Shown here: one piece after another, positions 25,743-38,637 of the stretch
Layout: the number at the start of each line of letters is the position of its first letter
Numbering within the stretch: position 1 is the stretch's first letter
Assembly (NCBI GenBank): GCA_036971475.1
Contig: JBAIZL010000062.1
Coordinates: forward strand, 277,501 to 341,500
From: Prosapia bicincta
Lineage: Eukaryota; Arthropoda; Insecta; Hemiptera; Cercopidae
Length of the DNA stretch: 64,000 nucleotides
Direction: 5' to 3'
Made by a program: the position numbers and the translations under genes
The notes under the pieces: generated by a model
What the model was told of the DNA's origin: nothing
Databases searched by the model: none
What the model saw: only the letters and a program-made list of their open reading frames with translations

Positions 25743-26857
25743 ACCTCTGCATGCTCAATAACGTTTTAAAATATAAACAGGTTGAGAAAAGTTATTTCTT
25801 AAAATATTTTGTTAACATTCTGTAAAGTTTTTCCTTAATTTTCTGTAGTATCTTGAGTGTTTTACAGAAAAAAATAAACATTTTACGAAATTAATGCAAA
25901 TAAATAGCTAAACATCGTACGTAGTGGGCTAGATCCACGATAATACACATTACGTCATTTAAAAATAACGTTGAAGAAGCGTTTAGGAAATGTTTCTTAG
26001 TAAGCAACTGACAAATCGTAGCATACGTAAGCTGCTTGATTCACTGTCCTGGCCCTCTGCAACTGTGTTTCTGTACCTCCGATGACTCAAGCCGTGACTA
26101 ACACAAAACAACCTGTTAACAATCAAAATTACGTCTATTATGAAATACGTCAATACGCCTATTCTATGTTAATTACAGGTCCAGGTCGAAGAAGGCGGCC
26201 ATGGTCGGATAGAGAAATGGGCGGCCCGTACGATTGCAACGTGCATACGATATATCAGTCGGCAAGTACGAGTTACGGCTCCGTAATTATAGTTTTATTT
26301 GTAGACGGATATATATCAATACGAGGCCGCCTCCCACGATCAGGCTCGATGTCAATCCTGCCGATGCCTGATGTTAGTCATACGAGGTCGCGTCGCTATC
26401 TGAACAGTGTCACCTGTTTGCGATACTTTCATTTAACCCATTAATTTATTCTAGTTCGTTACAATGCATTGTCCAAAGACAGCTGGATTTATTGCAAAAC
26501 GGAATTATTCGTTGTTGGTAACATTTTGTACTGACGTCAATAGTTATTTTTAAAATCTTTAAAATATTTTATTTTTTTAAGCTATTTATAAGTTTAATAC
26601 ATCCTACTTATGTAACCAGTCTTCTAACTCTCCTTGACTTGGCGATATTCCAAACTACTCGCCCTCCGACGCCATAATGATCTCCTGCTTACAGGGGTGT
26701 GAAACGGGAGAGCGCTGCGTTTTCTTTGACAACCTTATAGAATATGTGTAGTCCAAGTGTAAGACTTTGGATTCGTGTTCCCATAAGTTCCCAGTTCCAG
26801 GGATTTGTTATTTCTCTCCTTAGTCCAAACCAATTCCTTCTGGCTACCTCTTCTTGT
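25743..26857. other. Spacer between the 163-bp and 126-bp satellites
   Basis: Mixed-composition unique sequence. A 120-codon + strand frame at 26082-26444 (Arg-rich centre GPGRRRRPW) matches no family I know and sits in a locally GC-richer patch (26160-26400). The stretch from 26600 to 26857 is moderately GC-rich with no recognisable domain and could be a degraded mobile element. Nothing here is called as a gene. Confidence 0.55.
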
Positions 26858-29800
26858 TACCACAGAATCCAAGGTATCATCCCCCTACACCCTCTATCCT
26901 AATCCTCCCTATATATTTATGCTTCCTTACTGATCATGTTATGGTATGTGGCGTTTTAGGGGGATCTCACGGTATGGAACACCTACCACAGAATCCAAGG
27001 TATCATCCTCCTACACCCTCTATCCTAATCCTCCCTATATATTTATGCTTCCTTACTGATCATGTTACGGTATGTGGCGTTTTAGGGGGATCTCACGGTA
27101 TGGAACACCTACCATAGAATCCAAGGTATCATCCCCCTACACCCTCTATCCTAATCCTCCCTATATATTTATGCTTCCTTACTGATCATGTTATGGTATG
27201 TGGCGTTTTAGGGGGATCTCACGGTATGGAACACCTACCACAGAATCCAAGGTATCATCCCCCTACACCCTCTATCCTAATCCTCCCTATATATTTATGC
27301 TTCCTTACTGATCATGTTATGGTATGTGGCGTTTTAGGGGGATCTCACGGTATGGAACACCTACCACAGAATCCAAGGTATCATCCCCCTACACCCTCTA
27401 TCCTAATCCTCCCTATATATTTATGCTTCCTTACTGATCATGTTATGGTATGTGGCGTTTTAGGGGGATCTCACGGTATGGAACACCTACCACAGAATCC
27501 AAGGTAGCATCCCCCTACACCCTCTATCTTAATCCTCCCTATATATTTATGCTTCCTTACTGATCATGTTATGGTATGTGGCGTTTTAGGGGGATCTCAC
27601 GGTATGGAACACCTACCATAGAATCCAAGGTATCATCCCCCTACACCCTCTATCCTAATCCTCCCTATATATTTATGCTTCCTTACTGATCATGTTATGG
27701 TATGTGGCGTTTTAGGGGGATCTCACGGTATGGAACACCTACCATAGAATCCAAGGTAGCATCCCCCTACACCCTCTATCCTAATCCTCCCTATATATTT
27801 ATGCTTCCTTACTGATCATGTTATGGTATGTGGCGTTTTAGGGGGATCTCACGGTATGGAACACCTACCACAGAATCCAAGGTAGCATCCCCCTACACCC
27901 TCTATCCTAATCCTCCCTATATATTTATGCTTCCTTACTGATCATGTTATGGTATGTGGCGTTTTAGGGGGATCTCACGGTATGGAACACCTACCACAGA
28001 ATCCAAGGTAGCATCCCCCTACACCCTCTATCCTAATCCTCCCTATATATTTATGCTTCCTTACTGATCATGTTATGGTATGTGGCGTTTTAGGGGGATC
28101 TCACGGTATGGAACACCTACCACAGAATCCAAGGTATCATCCCCCTACACCCTCTATCCTAATCCTCCCTATATATTTATGCTTCCTTACTGATCATGTT
28201 ATGGTATGTGGCGTTTTAGGGGGATCTCACGGTATGGAACACCTACCACAGAATCCAAGGTAGCATCCCCTACACCCTCTATCCTAATCCTCCCTATATA
28301 TTTATGCTTCCTTACTGATCATGTTATGGTATGTGGCGTTTTAGGGGGATCTCACGGTATGGAACACCTACCATAGAATCCAAGGTAGCATCCCCCTACA
28401 CCTCTATCCTAATCCTCCCTATATATTTATGCTTCCTTACTGATCATGTTATGGTATGTGGCGTTTTAGGGGGATCTCACGGTATGGAACTTCTACCATA
28501 GAATCCAAGGTAGCATCCCCTACACCCTCTATCCTAATCCTCCCTATATATTTATGCTTCCTTACTGATCATGTTATGGTATGTGGCGTTTTAGGGGGAT
28601 CTCACGGTATGGAACACCTACCACAGAATCCAAGGTAGCATCCCCTACACCCTCTATCCTAATCCTCCCTATATATTTATGCTTCCTTACTGATCATGTT
28701 ATGGTATGTGGCGTTTTAGGGGGATCTCACGGTATGGAACACCTACCACAGAATCCAAGGTATCATCCCCCTACACCCTCTATCCTAATCCTCCCTATAT
28801 ATTTATGCTTCCTTACTGATCATGTTATGGTATGTGGCGTTTTAGGGGGATCTCACGGTATGGAACACCTACCATAGAATCCAAGGTAGCATCCCCCTAC
28901 ACCCTCTATCCTAATCCTCCCTATATATTTATGCTTCCTTACTGATCATGTTATGGTATGTGGCGTTTTAGGGGGATCTCACGGTATGGAACACCTACCA
29001 CAGAATCCAAGGTAGCATCCCCTACACCCTCTATCCTAATCCTCCCTATATATTTATGCTTCCTTACTGATCATGTTATGGTATGTGGCGTTTTAGGGGG
29101 ATCTCACGGTATGGAACACCTACCACAGAATCCAAGGTATCATCCCCCTACACCCTCTATCCTAATCCTCCCTATATATTTATGCTTCCTTACTGATCAT
29201 GTTATGGTATGTGGCGTTTTAGGGGGATCTCACGGTATGGAACACCTACCACAGAATCCAAGGTATCATCCCCCTACACCCTCTATCCTAATCCTCCCTA
29301 TATATTTATGCTTCCTTACTGATCATGTTATGGTATGTGGCGTTTTAGGGGGATCTCACGGTATGGAACACCTACCACAGAATCCAAGGTATCATCCCCC
29401 TACACCCTCTATCCTAATCCTCCCTATATATTTATGCTTCCTTACTGATCATGTTATGGTATGTGGCGTTTTAGGGGGATCTCACGGTATGGAACACCTA
29501 CCACAGAATCCAAGGTATCATCCCCCTACACCCTCTATCCTAATCCTCCCTATATATTTATGCTTCCTTACTGATCATGTTATGGTATGTGGCGTTTTAG
29601 GGGGATCTCACGGTATGGAACACCTACCACAGAATCCAAGGTATCATCCTCCTACACCCTCTATCCTAATCCTCCCTATATATTTATGCTTCCTTACTGA
29701 TCATGTTATGGTATGTGGCGTTTTAGGGGGATCTCACGGTATGGAACACCTACCACAGAATCCAAGGTATCATCCTCCTACACCCTCTATCCTAATCCTC

Positions 29801-32093
29801 CCTATATATTTATGCTTCCTTACTGATCATGTTATGGTATGTGGCGTTTTAGGGGGATCTCACGGTATGGAACACCTACCACAGAATCCAAGGTATCATC
29901 CCCCTACACCCTCTATCCTAATCCTCCCTATATATTTATGCTTCCTTACTGATCATGTTATGGTATGTGGCGTTTTAGGGGGATCTCACGGTATGGAACA
30001 CCTACCACAGAATCCAAGGTATCATCCCCCTACACCCTCTATCCTAATCCTCCCTATATATTTATGCTTCCTTACTGATCATGTTATGGTATGTGGCGTT
30101 TTAGGGGGATCTCACGGTATGGAACACCTACCATAGAATCCAAGGTAGCATCCCCCTATACCCTCTATCCTAATCCTCCCTATATATTTATGCTTCCTTA
30201 CTGATCATGTTAAGGTATGTGGCGTTTTAGAGGGATCTCACGGTATGGAACACCTACCACAGAATCCAAGGTAGCATCCCCCTACACCCTCTATCCTAAT
30301 CCTCCCTATATATTTATGCTTCCTTACTGATCATGTTATGGTATGTGGCGTTTTAGGGGGATCTCACGGTATGGAACACCTACCACAGAATCCAAGGTAT
30401 CATCCCCCTACACCCTCTATCCTAATCCTCCCTATATATTTATGCTTCCTTACTGATCATGTTATGGTATGTGGCGTTTTAGGGGGATCTCACGGTATGG
30501 AACACCTACCATAGAATCCAAGGTAGCATCCCCCTACACCCTCTATCCTAATCCTCCCTATATATTTATGCTTCCTTACTGATCATGTTATGGTATGTGG
30601 CGTTTTAGGGGGATCTCACGGTATGGAACACCTACCATAGAATCCAAGGTAGCATCCCCCTACACCCTCTATCCTAATCCTCCCTATATATTTATGCTTC
30701 CTTACTGATCATGTTAAGGTATGTGGCGTTTTAGGGGGATCTCACGGTATGGAACACCTACCACAGAATCCAAGGTAGCATCCCCCTACACCCTCTATCC
30801 TAATCCTCCCTATATATTTATGCTTCCTTACTGATCATGTTATGGTATGTGGCGTTTTAGGGGGATCTCACGGTATGGAACACCTACCACAGAATCCAAG
30901 GTATCATCCCCCTACACCCTCTATCCTAATCCTCCCTATATATTTATGCTTCCTTACTGATCATGTTATGGTATGTGGCGTTTTAGGGGGATCTCACCTT
31001 ATGGAACACCTACCACAGAATCCAAGGTAGCATCCCCCTACACCCTCTATCCTAATCCTCCCTATATATTTATGCTTCCTTACTGATCATGTTATGGTAT
31101 GTGGCGTTTTAGGGGGATCTCACGGTATGGAACACCTACCACAGAATCCAAGGTATCATCCCCCTACACCCTCTATCCTAATCCTCCCTATATATTTATG
31201 CTTCCTTACTGATCATGTTATGGTATGTGGCGTTTTAGGGGGATCTCACGGTATGGAACACCTACCATAGAATCCAAGGTAGCATCCCCCTACACCTCTA
31301 TCCTAATCCTCCCTATATATTTATGCTTCCTTACTGATCATGTTATGGTATGTGGCGTTTTAGGGGGATCTCACGGTATGGAACACTTACCATAGAATCC
31401 AAGGTAGCATCCCCCTACACCCTCTATCCTAATCCTCCCTATATATTTATGCTTCCTTACTGATCATGTCATGGTATGGAACACCTACCATAGAATCCAA
31501 GGTAGCATCCCCCTACACCCTCTATCCTAATCCTCCCTATATATTTATGCTTCCTTACTGATCATGTTATGGTATGTGGCGTTTTAGGGGGATCTCACGG
31601 TATGGAACACTTACCATAGAATCCAAGGTAGCATCCCCCTACACCCTCTATCCTAATCCTCCCTATATATTTATGCTTCCTTACTGATCATGTCATGGTA
31701 TGGAACACCTACCATAGAATCCAAGGTAGCATCCCCCTACACCCTCTATCCTAATCCTCCCTATATATTTATGCTTCCTTACTGATCATGTTATGGTATG
31801 TGGCGTTTTAGGGGGATCTCACGGTATGGAACACCTACCACAGAATCCATGGTAGCATCCCCCTACACCCTCTATCCTAATCCTCCCTATATATTTATGC
31901 TTCCTTACTGATCATGTTATGGTATGTGGCGTTTTAGGGGGATCTCACGGTATGGAACACCTACCACAGAATCCAAGATATCATCCCCCTACACCCTCTA
32001 TCCTAATCCTCCCTATATATTTATGCTTCCTTACTGATCATGTTATGGTATGTGGCGTTTTAGGGGGATCTCACGGTATGGAACACCTACCAC
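26858..32093 (+). repeat. 126-bp satellite array, about 42 monomers
   Basis: CACAGAATCCAAGG recurs at 26861 and 26987 and then every 126 bp, with some 125-bp copies caused by loss of one C in CATCCCCCTAC or of one base in ACACCCTCTATCC. Because 126 equals 42 codons, one + frame is periodically identical. It is open or closed depending on two recurrent variants: CTACCACAG versus CTACCATAG, and AGGTATCAT versus AGGTAGCAT, each TAG being a stop. Two copies near 31470 and 31690 carry a shared 28-bp deletion (GATCATGTCATGGTATGGA). The array ends abruptly at CTACCACGATTG. Confidence 0.97.
28958..30136 (+). other. 392-codon repetitive open frame inside the 126-bp satellite
   Basis: This is a run of about nine consecutive monomers that all have the non-stop alleles at both variable sites. 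The translation repeats a 42-residue unit containing NPRYHPPTPSILILPIYLCF and a GVLGGSHGMEHL segment. The unit is hydrophobic, but there is no unique N-terminal or C-terminal domain and the frame is closed by TAG in many neighbouring monomers. I treat it as a consequence of monomer length being a multiple of three. It would only be reconsidered if transcripts were found. Confidence 0.15.
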
Positions 32094-32587
32094 GATTGAT
32101 TCTTTTGTTTAAATTCATCATATTAGTTATATTTTCGTCTGATGAAAAATTAAACCTTTATTTTTTTATTATTCTTGCGAAAGTTCTGTCGTTAGATCAC
32201 TTGACTGTATTTATACCAATATTTATGCTTCTATTATATTTTATTGTATTTGATTTATATTTATTTTTAAAATAGGCGTTTGTTGATTTAATATTCCGAG
32301 TATATTCAATCCGTTGATGGAATACATTGTAGTCACTATACACACTACAGTTAGAGGACTACAGCTTTTCAGCCCAGCCACAAGAGTCTCTCCAGAACAG
32401 GATTTTAAGAGACGAGTACGAGTAACGTTCCTCTGATGGCCACCAACTATTACATGTAGAACTCTTACTTACGTAAGAGCATAAAAGAATATTTCAAAAT
32501 AAGCAATCTAAACGTTGTCCAGCCAGAACTGAAACCAGACAGGTAACCACAATGGCTCCCTACCTATAATGGAATATAGTCTAGTCA
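32094..32587. other. Short spacer between the 126-bp and 105/120-bp satellites
   Basis: About 490 bp of unique sequence, T-rich at 32100-32280 and mixed after that. The end of a frame from the 126-bp array runs into it for about 60 codons without recognisable content. No gene, promoter or repeat of note is visible. Confidence 0.6.
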
Positions 32588-35500
32588 TGTTTTATACACG
32601 TGCATATTTAGTAAAATATCTGGCATTGTTCTGCAGCCTGCGTGTAGCAAGCCACTGGACTGTATGCTCATGAATATTTCAAGGCTGGTTTTACACACAT
32701 GCATATTTAAACGCGTTAACGCTTGCGTTTGTAAAATATCTGGCATTGTTCTGCAGCCTGCGGGTAGCAAGCCATTGTACTATATGCTCATGAAGACTTC
32801 AACGCTGGTTTTACACACGTGCATATTAAAACATGTTAACGCTTGCGGTTGTAAAATATCTGGCATTGTTCTGCAGCCTGCGGGTACCAAGCCACTGGAC
32901 TGTATGCTCATGAAGACTTCAACGCTGGTTTTACACACGTGCATATTTAAACGTGTTAACGCTTGCGGTTGTAAAATATCTGGCATTGTTCTGCAGCCAC
33001 TGGACTGTATGCTCATGAATACTTCAACGCTGGTTTTACACACATGCATATTAAAACATGTTAACGCTTGCGGTTGTAAAATATCTAGCATTGTTCTGCA
33101 GCCTGCGGGTAGCAAGCCACTGGACTGTATGCTCATGAAGACTTCAACGCTGGGTTTACACACGTGCATATTTAAACGTGTTAACGCTTGCGGTTGTAAA
33201 ATATCTGGCATTGTTCTGCAGCCTGCGGGTAGCAAGGCACTGGACTCTTTGCTCATGAAGACTTCAACGCTGGTTTTACACACGTGCATATTTAAACGTG
33301 TTAACGCTTGCGGTTGTAAAATATCTGGCATTGTTCTGCAGCCTGCGGCTACCAAGCCACTGGACTGTATGCTCATGAAGACTTCAACGCTGGTTTTACA
33401 CACGTGCATATTTAAACGTGTTAACGCTTGCGGTTGTAAAATATCTGGCATTGTTCTGCAGCCACTGGACTGTATGCTCATGAATACTTCATTGCTGGTT
33501 TTACACACATGCATATTAAAACATGTTAACGCTTGCGGTTGTAAAATATCTAGCATTGTTCTGCAGCCTGCGGGTACCAAGCCACTGGACTGTATGCTCA
33601 TGAAGACTTCAAAGCTGGTTTTACACACGTGCATATTTAAACGTGTTAACGCTTGCGGTTGTAAAATATCTGGCATTGTTCTGCAGCCACTGGACTGTAT
33701 GCTCATGAAGACTTCAACGCTGGTTTTACACACATGCATATTTAAACGTGTTAACGCTTGCGGTTGTAAAATATCTAGCATTGTTCTGCAGCCTGCGGGT
33801 AGCAAGCCACTGGACTGTATGCTCATGAAGAATTCTACGGTGGTTTTAAACACGTGCATATTTAAACGTGTTAACGCTTGCGGTTGTAAAGTATCTGATA
33901 TTGTTCTGCAGCCTGCGGGTAGCAAGCCACTGGACTGTATGCTCATGAAGAATTCTTCGGTGGTTTTAAACACGTGCATATTTAAACGTGTTAACGCTTG
34001 CGGTTGTAAAATATCTGGCATATCTGTAAAATATCTGCAAATATCTCTGCAGCCACTGGACTGTATGCTCATGAATACTTCAACGGTGGTTTTACACACG
34101 TGCATATTTAAACGTGTTAACGCTTGCGTTTGTAAAATATCTGGTATTGTTCTGCAGCCACTGGACTGTATGCTCATGAAGACTTCAACGCTGGTTTTAC
34201 ACACGTGCATATTTAAACGTGTTAACGCTTGCGTTTGTAAAATATCTGGTATTGTTCTGCAGCCACTGGACTGTATGCTCATGAAGACTTCAACGCTGGT
34301 TTTACACACGTGCATATTTAAACGTGTAAACGCTTGCGGTTGTAAAATATCTGGTATTGTTCTGCAGCCACTGGACTGTATGCTCATGAATACTTCAACG
34401 CTGGTTTTACACACGTGCATATTTAAACGTGTTAACGCTTGCGGTTGTAAAATATCTGGCATTGTTCTGCAGCCACTGGACTGTATGCTCATGAATACTT
34501 CAACGCTGGTTTTACACACATGCATATTTAAACGTGTTAACGCTTGCGGTTGTAAAATATCTGGTATTGTTCTGCAGCCACTGGACTGTATGCTCATGAA
34601 GACTTCAACGCTGGTTTTTCACACATGCATATTTAAACGTGTTAACGCTTGCGGTTGTAAAATATCTGGTATTGTTCTGCAGCCACTGGACTGTGTGCTC
34701 ATGAATACTTCAACGCTGGCTTTACACACATGCATATTTAAACGTGTTAACGCTTGCGGTTGTAAAATATCTGGTATTGTTCTGCAGCCACTGGACTGTA
34801 TGCTCATGAATACTTCAACGCTGGTTTTACACACATGCATATTTAAACGTGTTATCGCTTGCGGTTGTAAAATATCTGGCATTGTTCTGCAGCCACTGGA
34901 CTGTATGCTCATGAAGACTTCAACGCTGGTTTTACACACATGCATATTTAAACGTGTAAACGCTTGCGGTTGTAAAATATCTGGTATTGTTCTGCAGCCA
35001 CTGGACTGTATGCTCATGAATACTTCAACGCTGGTTTTACACACGTGCATATTTAAACGTGTTAACGCTTGCGGTTGTAAAATATCTGGTATTGTTCTGC
35101 AGCCTGCGGGTAGCAAGCCACTGGACTGTATGCTCATGAAGACGTCTACGGTGGTTTTTCACACGTGCATATTTAAACGTGTTAACGCTTGCGGTTGTAA
35201 AATATCTGGTATTGTTCCGCAGCCACTGGACTGTATGCTCATGAATACTTCAACGCTGGTTTTACACACATGCATATTTAAACGTGTTAACGCTTGCGGT
35301 TGTAAAATATCTGGTATTGTTCTGCAGCCTGCGGGTAGCAAGCCTCTGGACTGTATGCTCATGAAGACGTCTACGGTGGTTTTTCACACGTGCATATTTA
35401 AACGTGTTAACGCTTGCGGTTGTAAAATATCTGGTATTGTTCTGCAGCCACTGGACTGTATGCTCATGAATACTTCAACGCTGGTTTTACACACATGCAT

Positions 35501-36808
35501 ATTTAAACGTGTTAACGCTTGCGGTTGTAAAATATCTGGTATTGTTCTGCAGCCACTGGACTGTATGCTCATGAATACTTCAACGCTGGTTTTACACACA
35601 TGCATATTTAAACGTGTTAACGCTTGCGGTTGTAAAATATCTGGTATTGTTCTGCAGCCTGCGGGTAGCAAGCCTCTGGACTGTATGCTCATGAAGACGT
35701 CTACGGTGGTTTTTCACACATGCATATTTAAACGTGTTAACGCTTGCGGTTGTAAAATATCTGGTATTGTTCTGCAGCCACTGGACTGTATGCTCATGAA
35801 TACTTCAACGCTGGTTTTACACACATGCATATTTAAACGTGTTAACGCTTGCGGTTGTAAAATATCTGGTATTGTTCTGCAGCCACTGGACTGTATGCTC
35901 ATGAATACTTCAACGCTGGTTTTACACACATGCATATTTAAACGTGTTAACGCTTGCGGTTGTAAAATATCTGGTATTGTTCTGCAGCCTGCGGGTAGCA
36001 AGCCTCTGGACTGTATGCTCATGAAGACGTCTACGGTGGTTTTTCACACGTGCATATTTAAACGTGTTAACGCTTGCGGTTGTAAAATATCTGGTATTGT
36101 TCTGCAGCCACTGGACTGTATGCTCATGAATACTTCAACGCTGGTTTTACACACATGCATATTTAAACGTGTTAACGCTTGCGGTTGTAAAATATCTGGT
36201 ATTGTTCTGCAGCCACTGGACTGTATGCTCATGAATACTTCAACGCTGGTTTTACACACATGCATATTTAAACGTGTTAACGCTTGCGGTTGTAAAATAT
36301 CTGGTATTGTTCTGCAGCCTGCGGGTAGCAAGCCTCTGGACTGTATGCTCATGAAGACGTCTACGGTGGTTTTTCACACGTGCATATTTAAACGTGTTAA
36401 CGCTTGCGGTTGTAAAATATCTGGTATTGTTCTGCAGCCACTGGACTGTATGCTCATGAATACTTCAACGCTGGTTTTACACACATGCATATTTAAACGT
36501 GTTAACGCTTGCGGTTGTAAAATATCTGGTATTGTTCTGCAGCCACTGGACTGTATGCTCATGAAGACGTCTACGGTGGTTTTTCACACATGCATATTTA
36601 AACGTGTTAACGCTTGCGGTTGTAAAATATCTGGCATTGTTCTGCAGCCTGCGGGTAGCAAGCCTCTGGACTGTATGCTCATGAAGACGTCTACGGTGGT
36701 TTTTCACACGTGCATATTTAAACGTGTTAACGCTTGCGGTTGTAAAATATCTGGTATTGTTCTGCAGCCACTGGACTGTATGCTCATGAAGACTTTAACG
36801 GTGGTTTC
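32588..36808 (+). repeat. 105/120-bp satellite array, about 38 monomers
   Basis: Monomers contain CTGCAGCCACTGGACTGTAT, TGCATATTTAAACGTGTTAA and GTAAAATATCTGG. Two length classes exist: 105 bp, and 120 bp with an extra CCTGCGGGTAGCAAG after CTGCAG. The 15-bp indel is bounded by AGCC on both sides. The first monomer lacks 21 bp, and one monomer near 34021 has a 21-bp insertion containing a second TCTGTAAAATATCTG. Many copies hold ACACGT and ACGTGT as inverted arms around a 10-bp AT-rich loop (for example 32935-32940 and 32951-32956). Older, more diverged monomers lie on the left and homogenised ones on the right. Confidence 0.97.
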
Positions 36809-36824
36809 AAATTACATAAATTAA
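32664..36824 (+). other. 1,386-codon repetitive open frame spanning the 105/120-bp array
   Basis: The frame is open from the first truncated monomer (preceding stop at 32577-32579) to a TAA at 36822-36824, just beyond the last monomer. The product is about 38 units of 35 or 40 residues, each with Cys at LDC, HTC and ACGC, and segments such as HTCIFKRVNACGCKISGIVL. All indels in the array (15, 21 and 21 bp) preserve the frame. There is no signal peptide, no unique domain and no obvious splice or promoter context. The minus strand is also open for 605 codons (32780-34597), so openness alone is weak evidence. Most likely it is non-coding satellite, but see the findings. Confidence 0.2.
35328..36647 (+). 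repeat. 330-bp trimeric higher-order repeat in the 105/120-bp satellite
   Basis: The 120-bp monomer marker CCTGCGGGTAGCAAGCC occurs at 35328, 35658, 35988, 36318 and 36648, exactly 330 bp apart. Each unit is one 120-bp monomer (ACGTCTACGGTGGTTTTTCAC variant class) followed by two 105-bp monomers. In the fourth copy the second 105-bp monomer has been replaced by the GTGGTTTTTC class. Confidence 0.95.
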
Positions 36825-38637
36825 TTACTGCTAATTAGTGAGTTGTGTGCAAAACATTTTCTGATTTATTACTGACTTCAATAAGAAAGCTTTTTCCTCG
36901 GATAGGAAAGTCGACTTTTGTTGGAAGCTTGAATTATTTATATTTATAACCGAGAGGAGGGATTAGAAAAACCAAAACTGGTTCGAGAACTCGAGAACAT
37001 AGAAGTAATTGGTTTCAGCAGCCTGTCGTAAACTTTTTGAAATATATTGTTTTTACTGAATCAGCTTATAAGTCTTAACTGTTTATATTTGTTTACTACG
37101 CAGAGTAGTAACATAGCTTTGAGATAAGTGAGGGAAGCCGGCAGCGCTCTTGTTGGACGGTAGTTCGTCTGCTTTTGCGTAGTGTGTTTCTTCTACCGAG
37201 CATGAATTACTGCAGAAGTAGCTTCTTTATTTACCTCACGATATATAAATGTTTTACATTTTTTCTCTAACTCACTTTCGTTACCGGTTCACGGTTACAC
37301 ATGACTACTTTAAAATTGCCTATACAGCGCCTATTTATTTTTTGTTTGAATCTGTAGTGTTTGTATATTTAGTCTACATTTACGCATATGTTTGATGTAT
37401 AAATACTGGTGTTATGATAGTGAATAATTACAGCAAGTATGTATAAAATAACCACATACTTTTATAAAATGAATACATAATTTAAATATACATCACATCC
37501 ACTGGTAAGTATTATTATATTGCAGGTTTACACCTGACCTTGGATTAAATTTGTCCTAACGAAATTACTTGATTAGACAATTACAGCTACTAGAGTAATA
37601 AATAATGTAAGGACTAACTGACCTAGAATCCAAAAATCTTAGTTGTCTTTTTAGAATAACTGCTTATATCTCTGCCCAGTCATTAAAACGCAATAAGCTT
37701 CTTGCTAAATGTAGTTGGCATAAGTGTACTTTGTGTTTGCGCGCGCACGCGTGTGTGTCTAACTAATACTTGAAAATGGCGGATAAATATAATGCATAAT
37801 AGCTGTTTTCATTATTTTTTTTTTAATAAACTATGAACGTTAGGCTAGTATTTATTTCCAAATTGAATCTGATGGATTGGAAATATAAAGATAAACTTTC
37901 TTTGTCTTAACGGAAGATAAAAATTGCTTCATTGTATATTTGTTTTATTTCAATGTTCGTTATATAACCACCCCCTAATTGTCTCTAACACTTTTTCTCT
38001 TCCATCGTGTCTCCAAGCTCGTGTTATTTTCAAGCCCCTCATTGTAGAAACCGCCTTGTTTTATGACGTAATTGGCCAGTCTTTACAGTTCTTTTGTCGC
38101 GGAAGGTTAGGAGCGATTGCTACGTTTATTTCACCAAGTATTTTTTACCAGAAACGGAACAAACTGGTAATATCGTTTAAAACAAAATGAAACCATTTTG
38201 AGCTAATTTTACGAAGCGGACAGATTTGTACCGCAATACTTTGTTGTATGTTTTACATGGAAGGTAGAAACAGTGTATACAAATGTTCGAAGTTTCTTCA
38301 ACTTGATAAGAACTACAAATGTTATTATAACTAGTTTTATTGCAAGTTTTAAAAAATTGTAATGATTGTTTTACTCTAATCACTTGTGTAATGCATATTT
38401 TAGTACAGGAAACTTATACTATGCATTAAACTCAACTCGTGATTATATTTTAAATATTTATCTTACAACGAACAAGATATTGAGAATATGACGTAGTATT
38501 GTGGATGTTCTATGTAAGACGTGTTTGATTTTCCGAATTATAATAATTTTTATAATTAATAAATATAATATAATTTTATAATAAAAATATAATATTTTAT
38601 TTTATATTTGTATTTGGTCTGTACCATCCTCTATCGT
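36809..38637. other. AT-rich spacer between the 105/120-bp and 49-bp satellites
   Basis: Unique AT-rich sequence. It contains a short GCGCGCACGCGTGTGTGT run near 37740 and a very AT-rich block (about 38536-38612) that directly abuts the 49-bp array. An 88-codon + frame at 37924-38190 and a 68-codon minus frame at 38177-38383 have no recognisable family or splice context, and I do not call them genes. Confidence 0.6.

Noticed and set aside
26082..26444. 120-codon + strand frame as a hypothetical gene
   Set aside because: No domain, splice signals or codon pattern supports it. Length alone is not exceptional in this slightly GC-richer patch.
32780..34597. 605-codon minus-strand open frame in the 105/120-bp array
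   Set aside because: It is the mirror of a stop-poor monomer whose length is a multiple of three, and it is closed wherever the TTTTTCACAC variant occurs. Nothing indicates a real gene.
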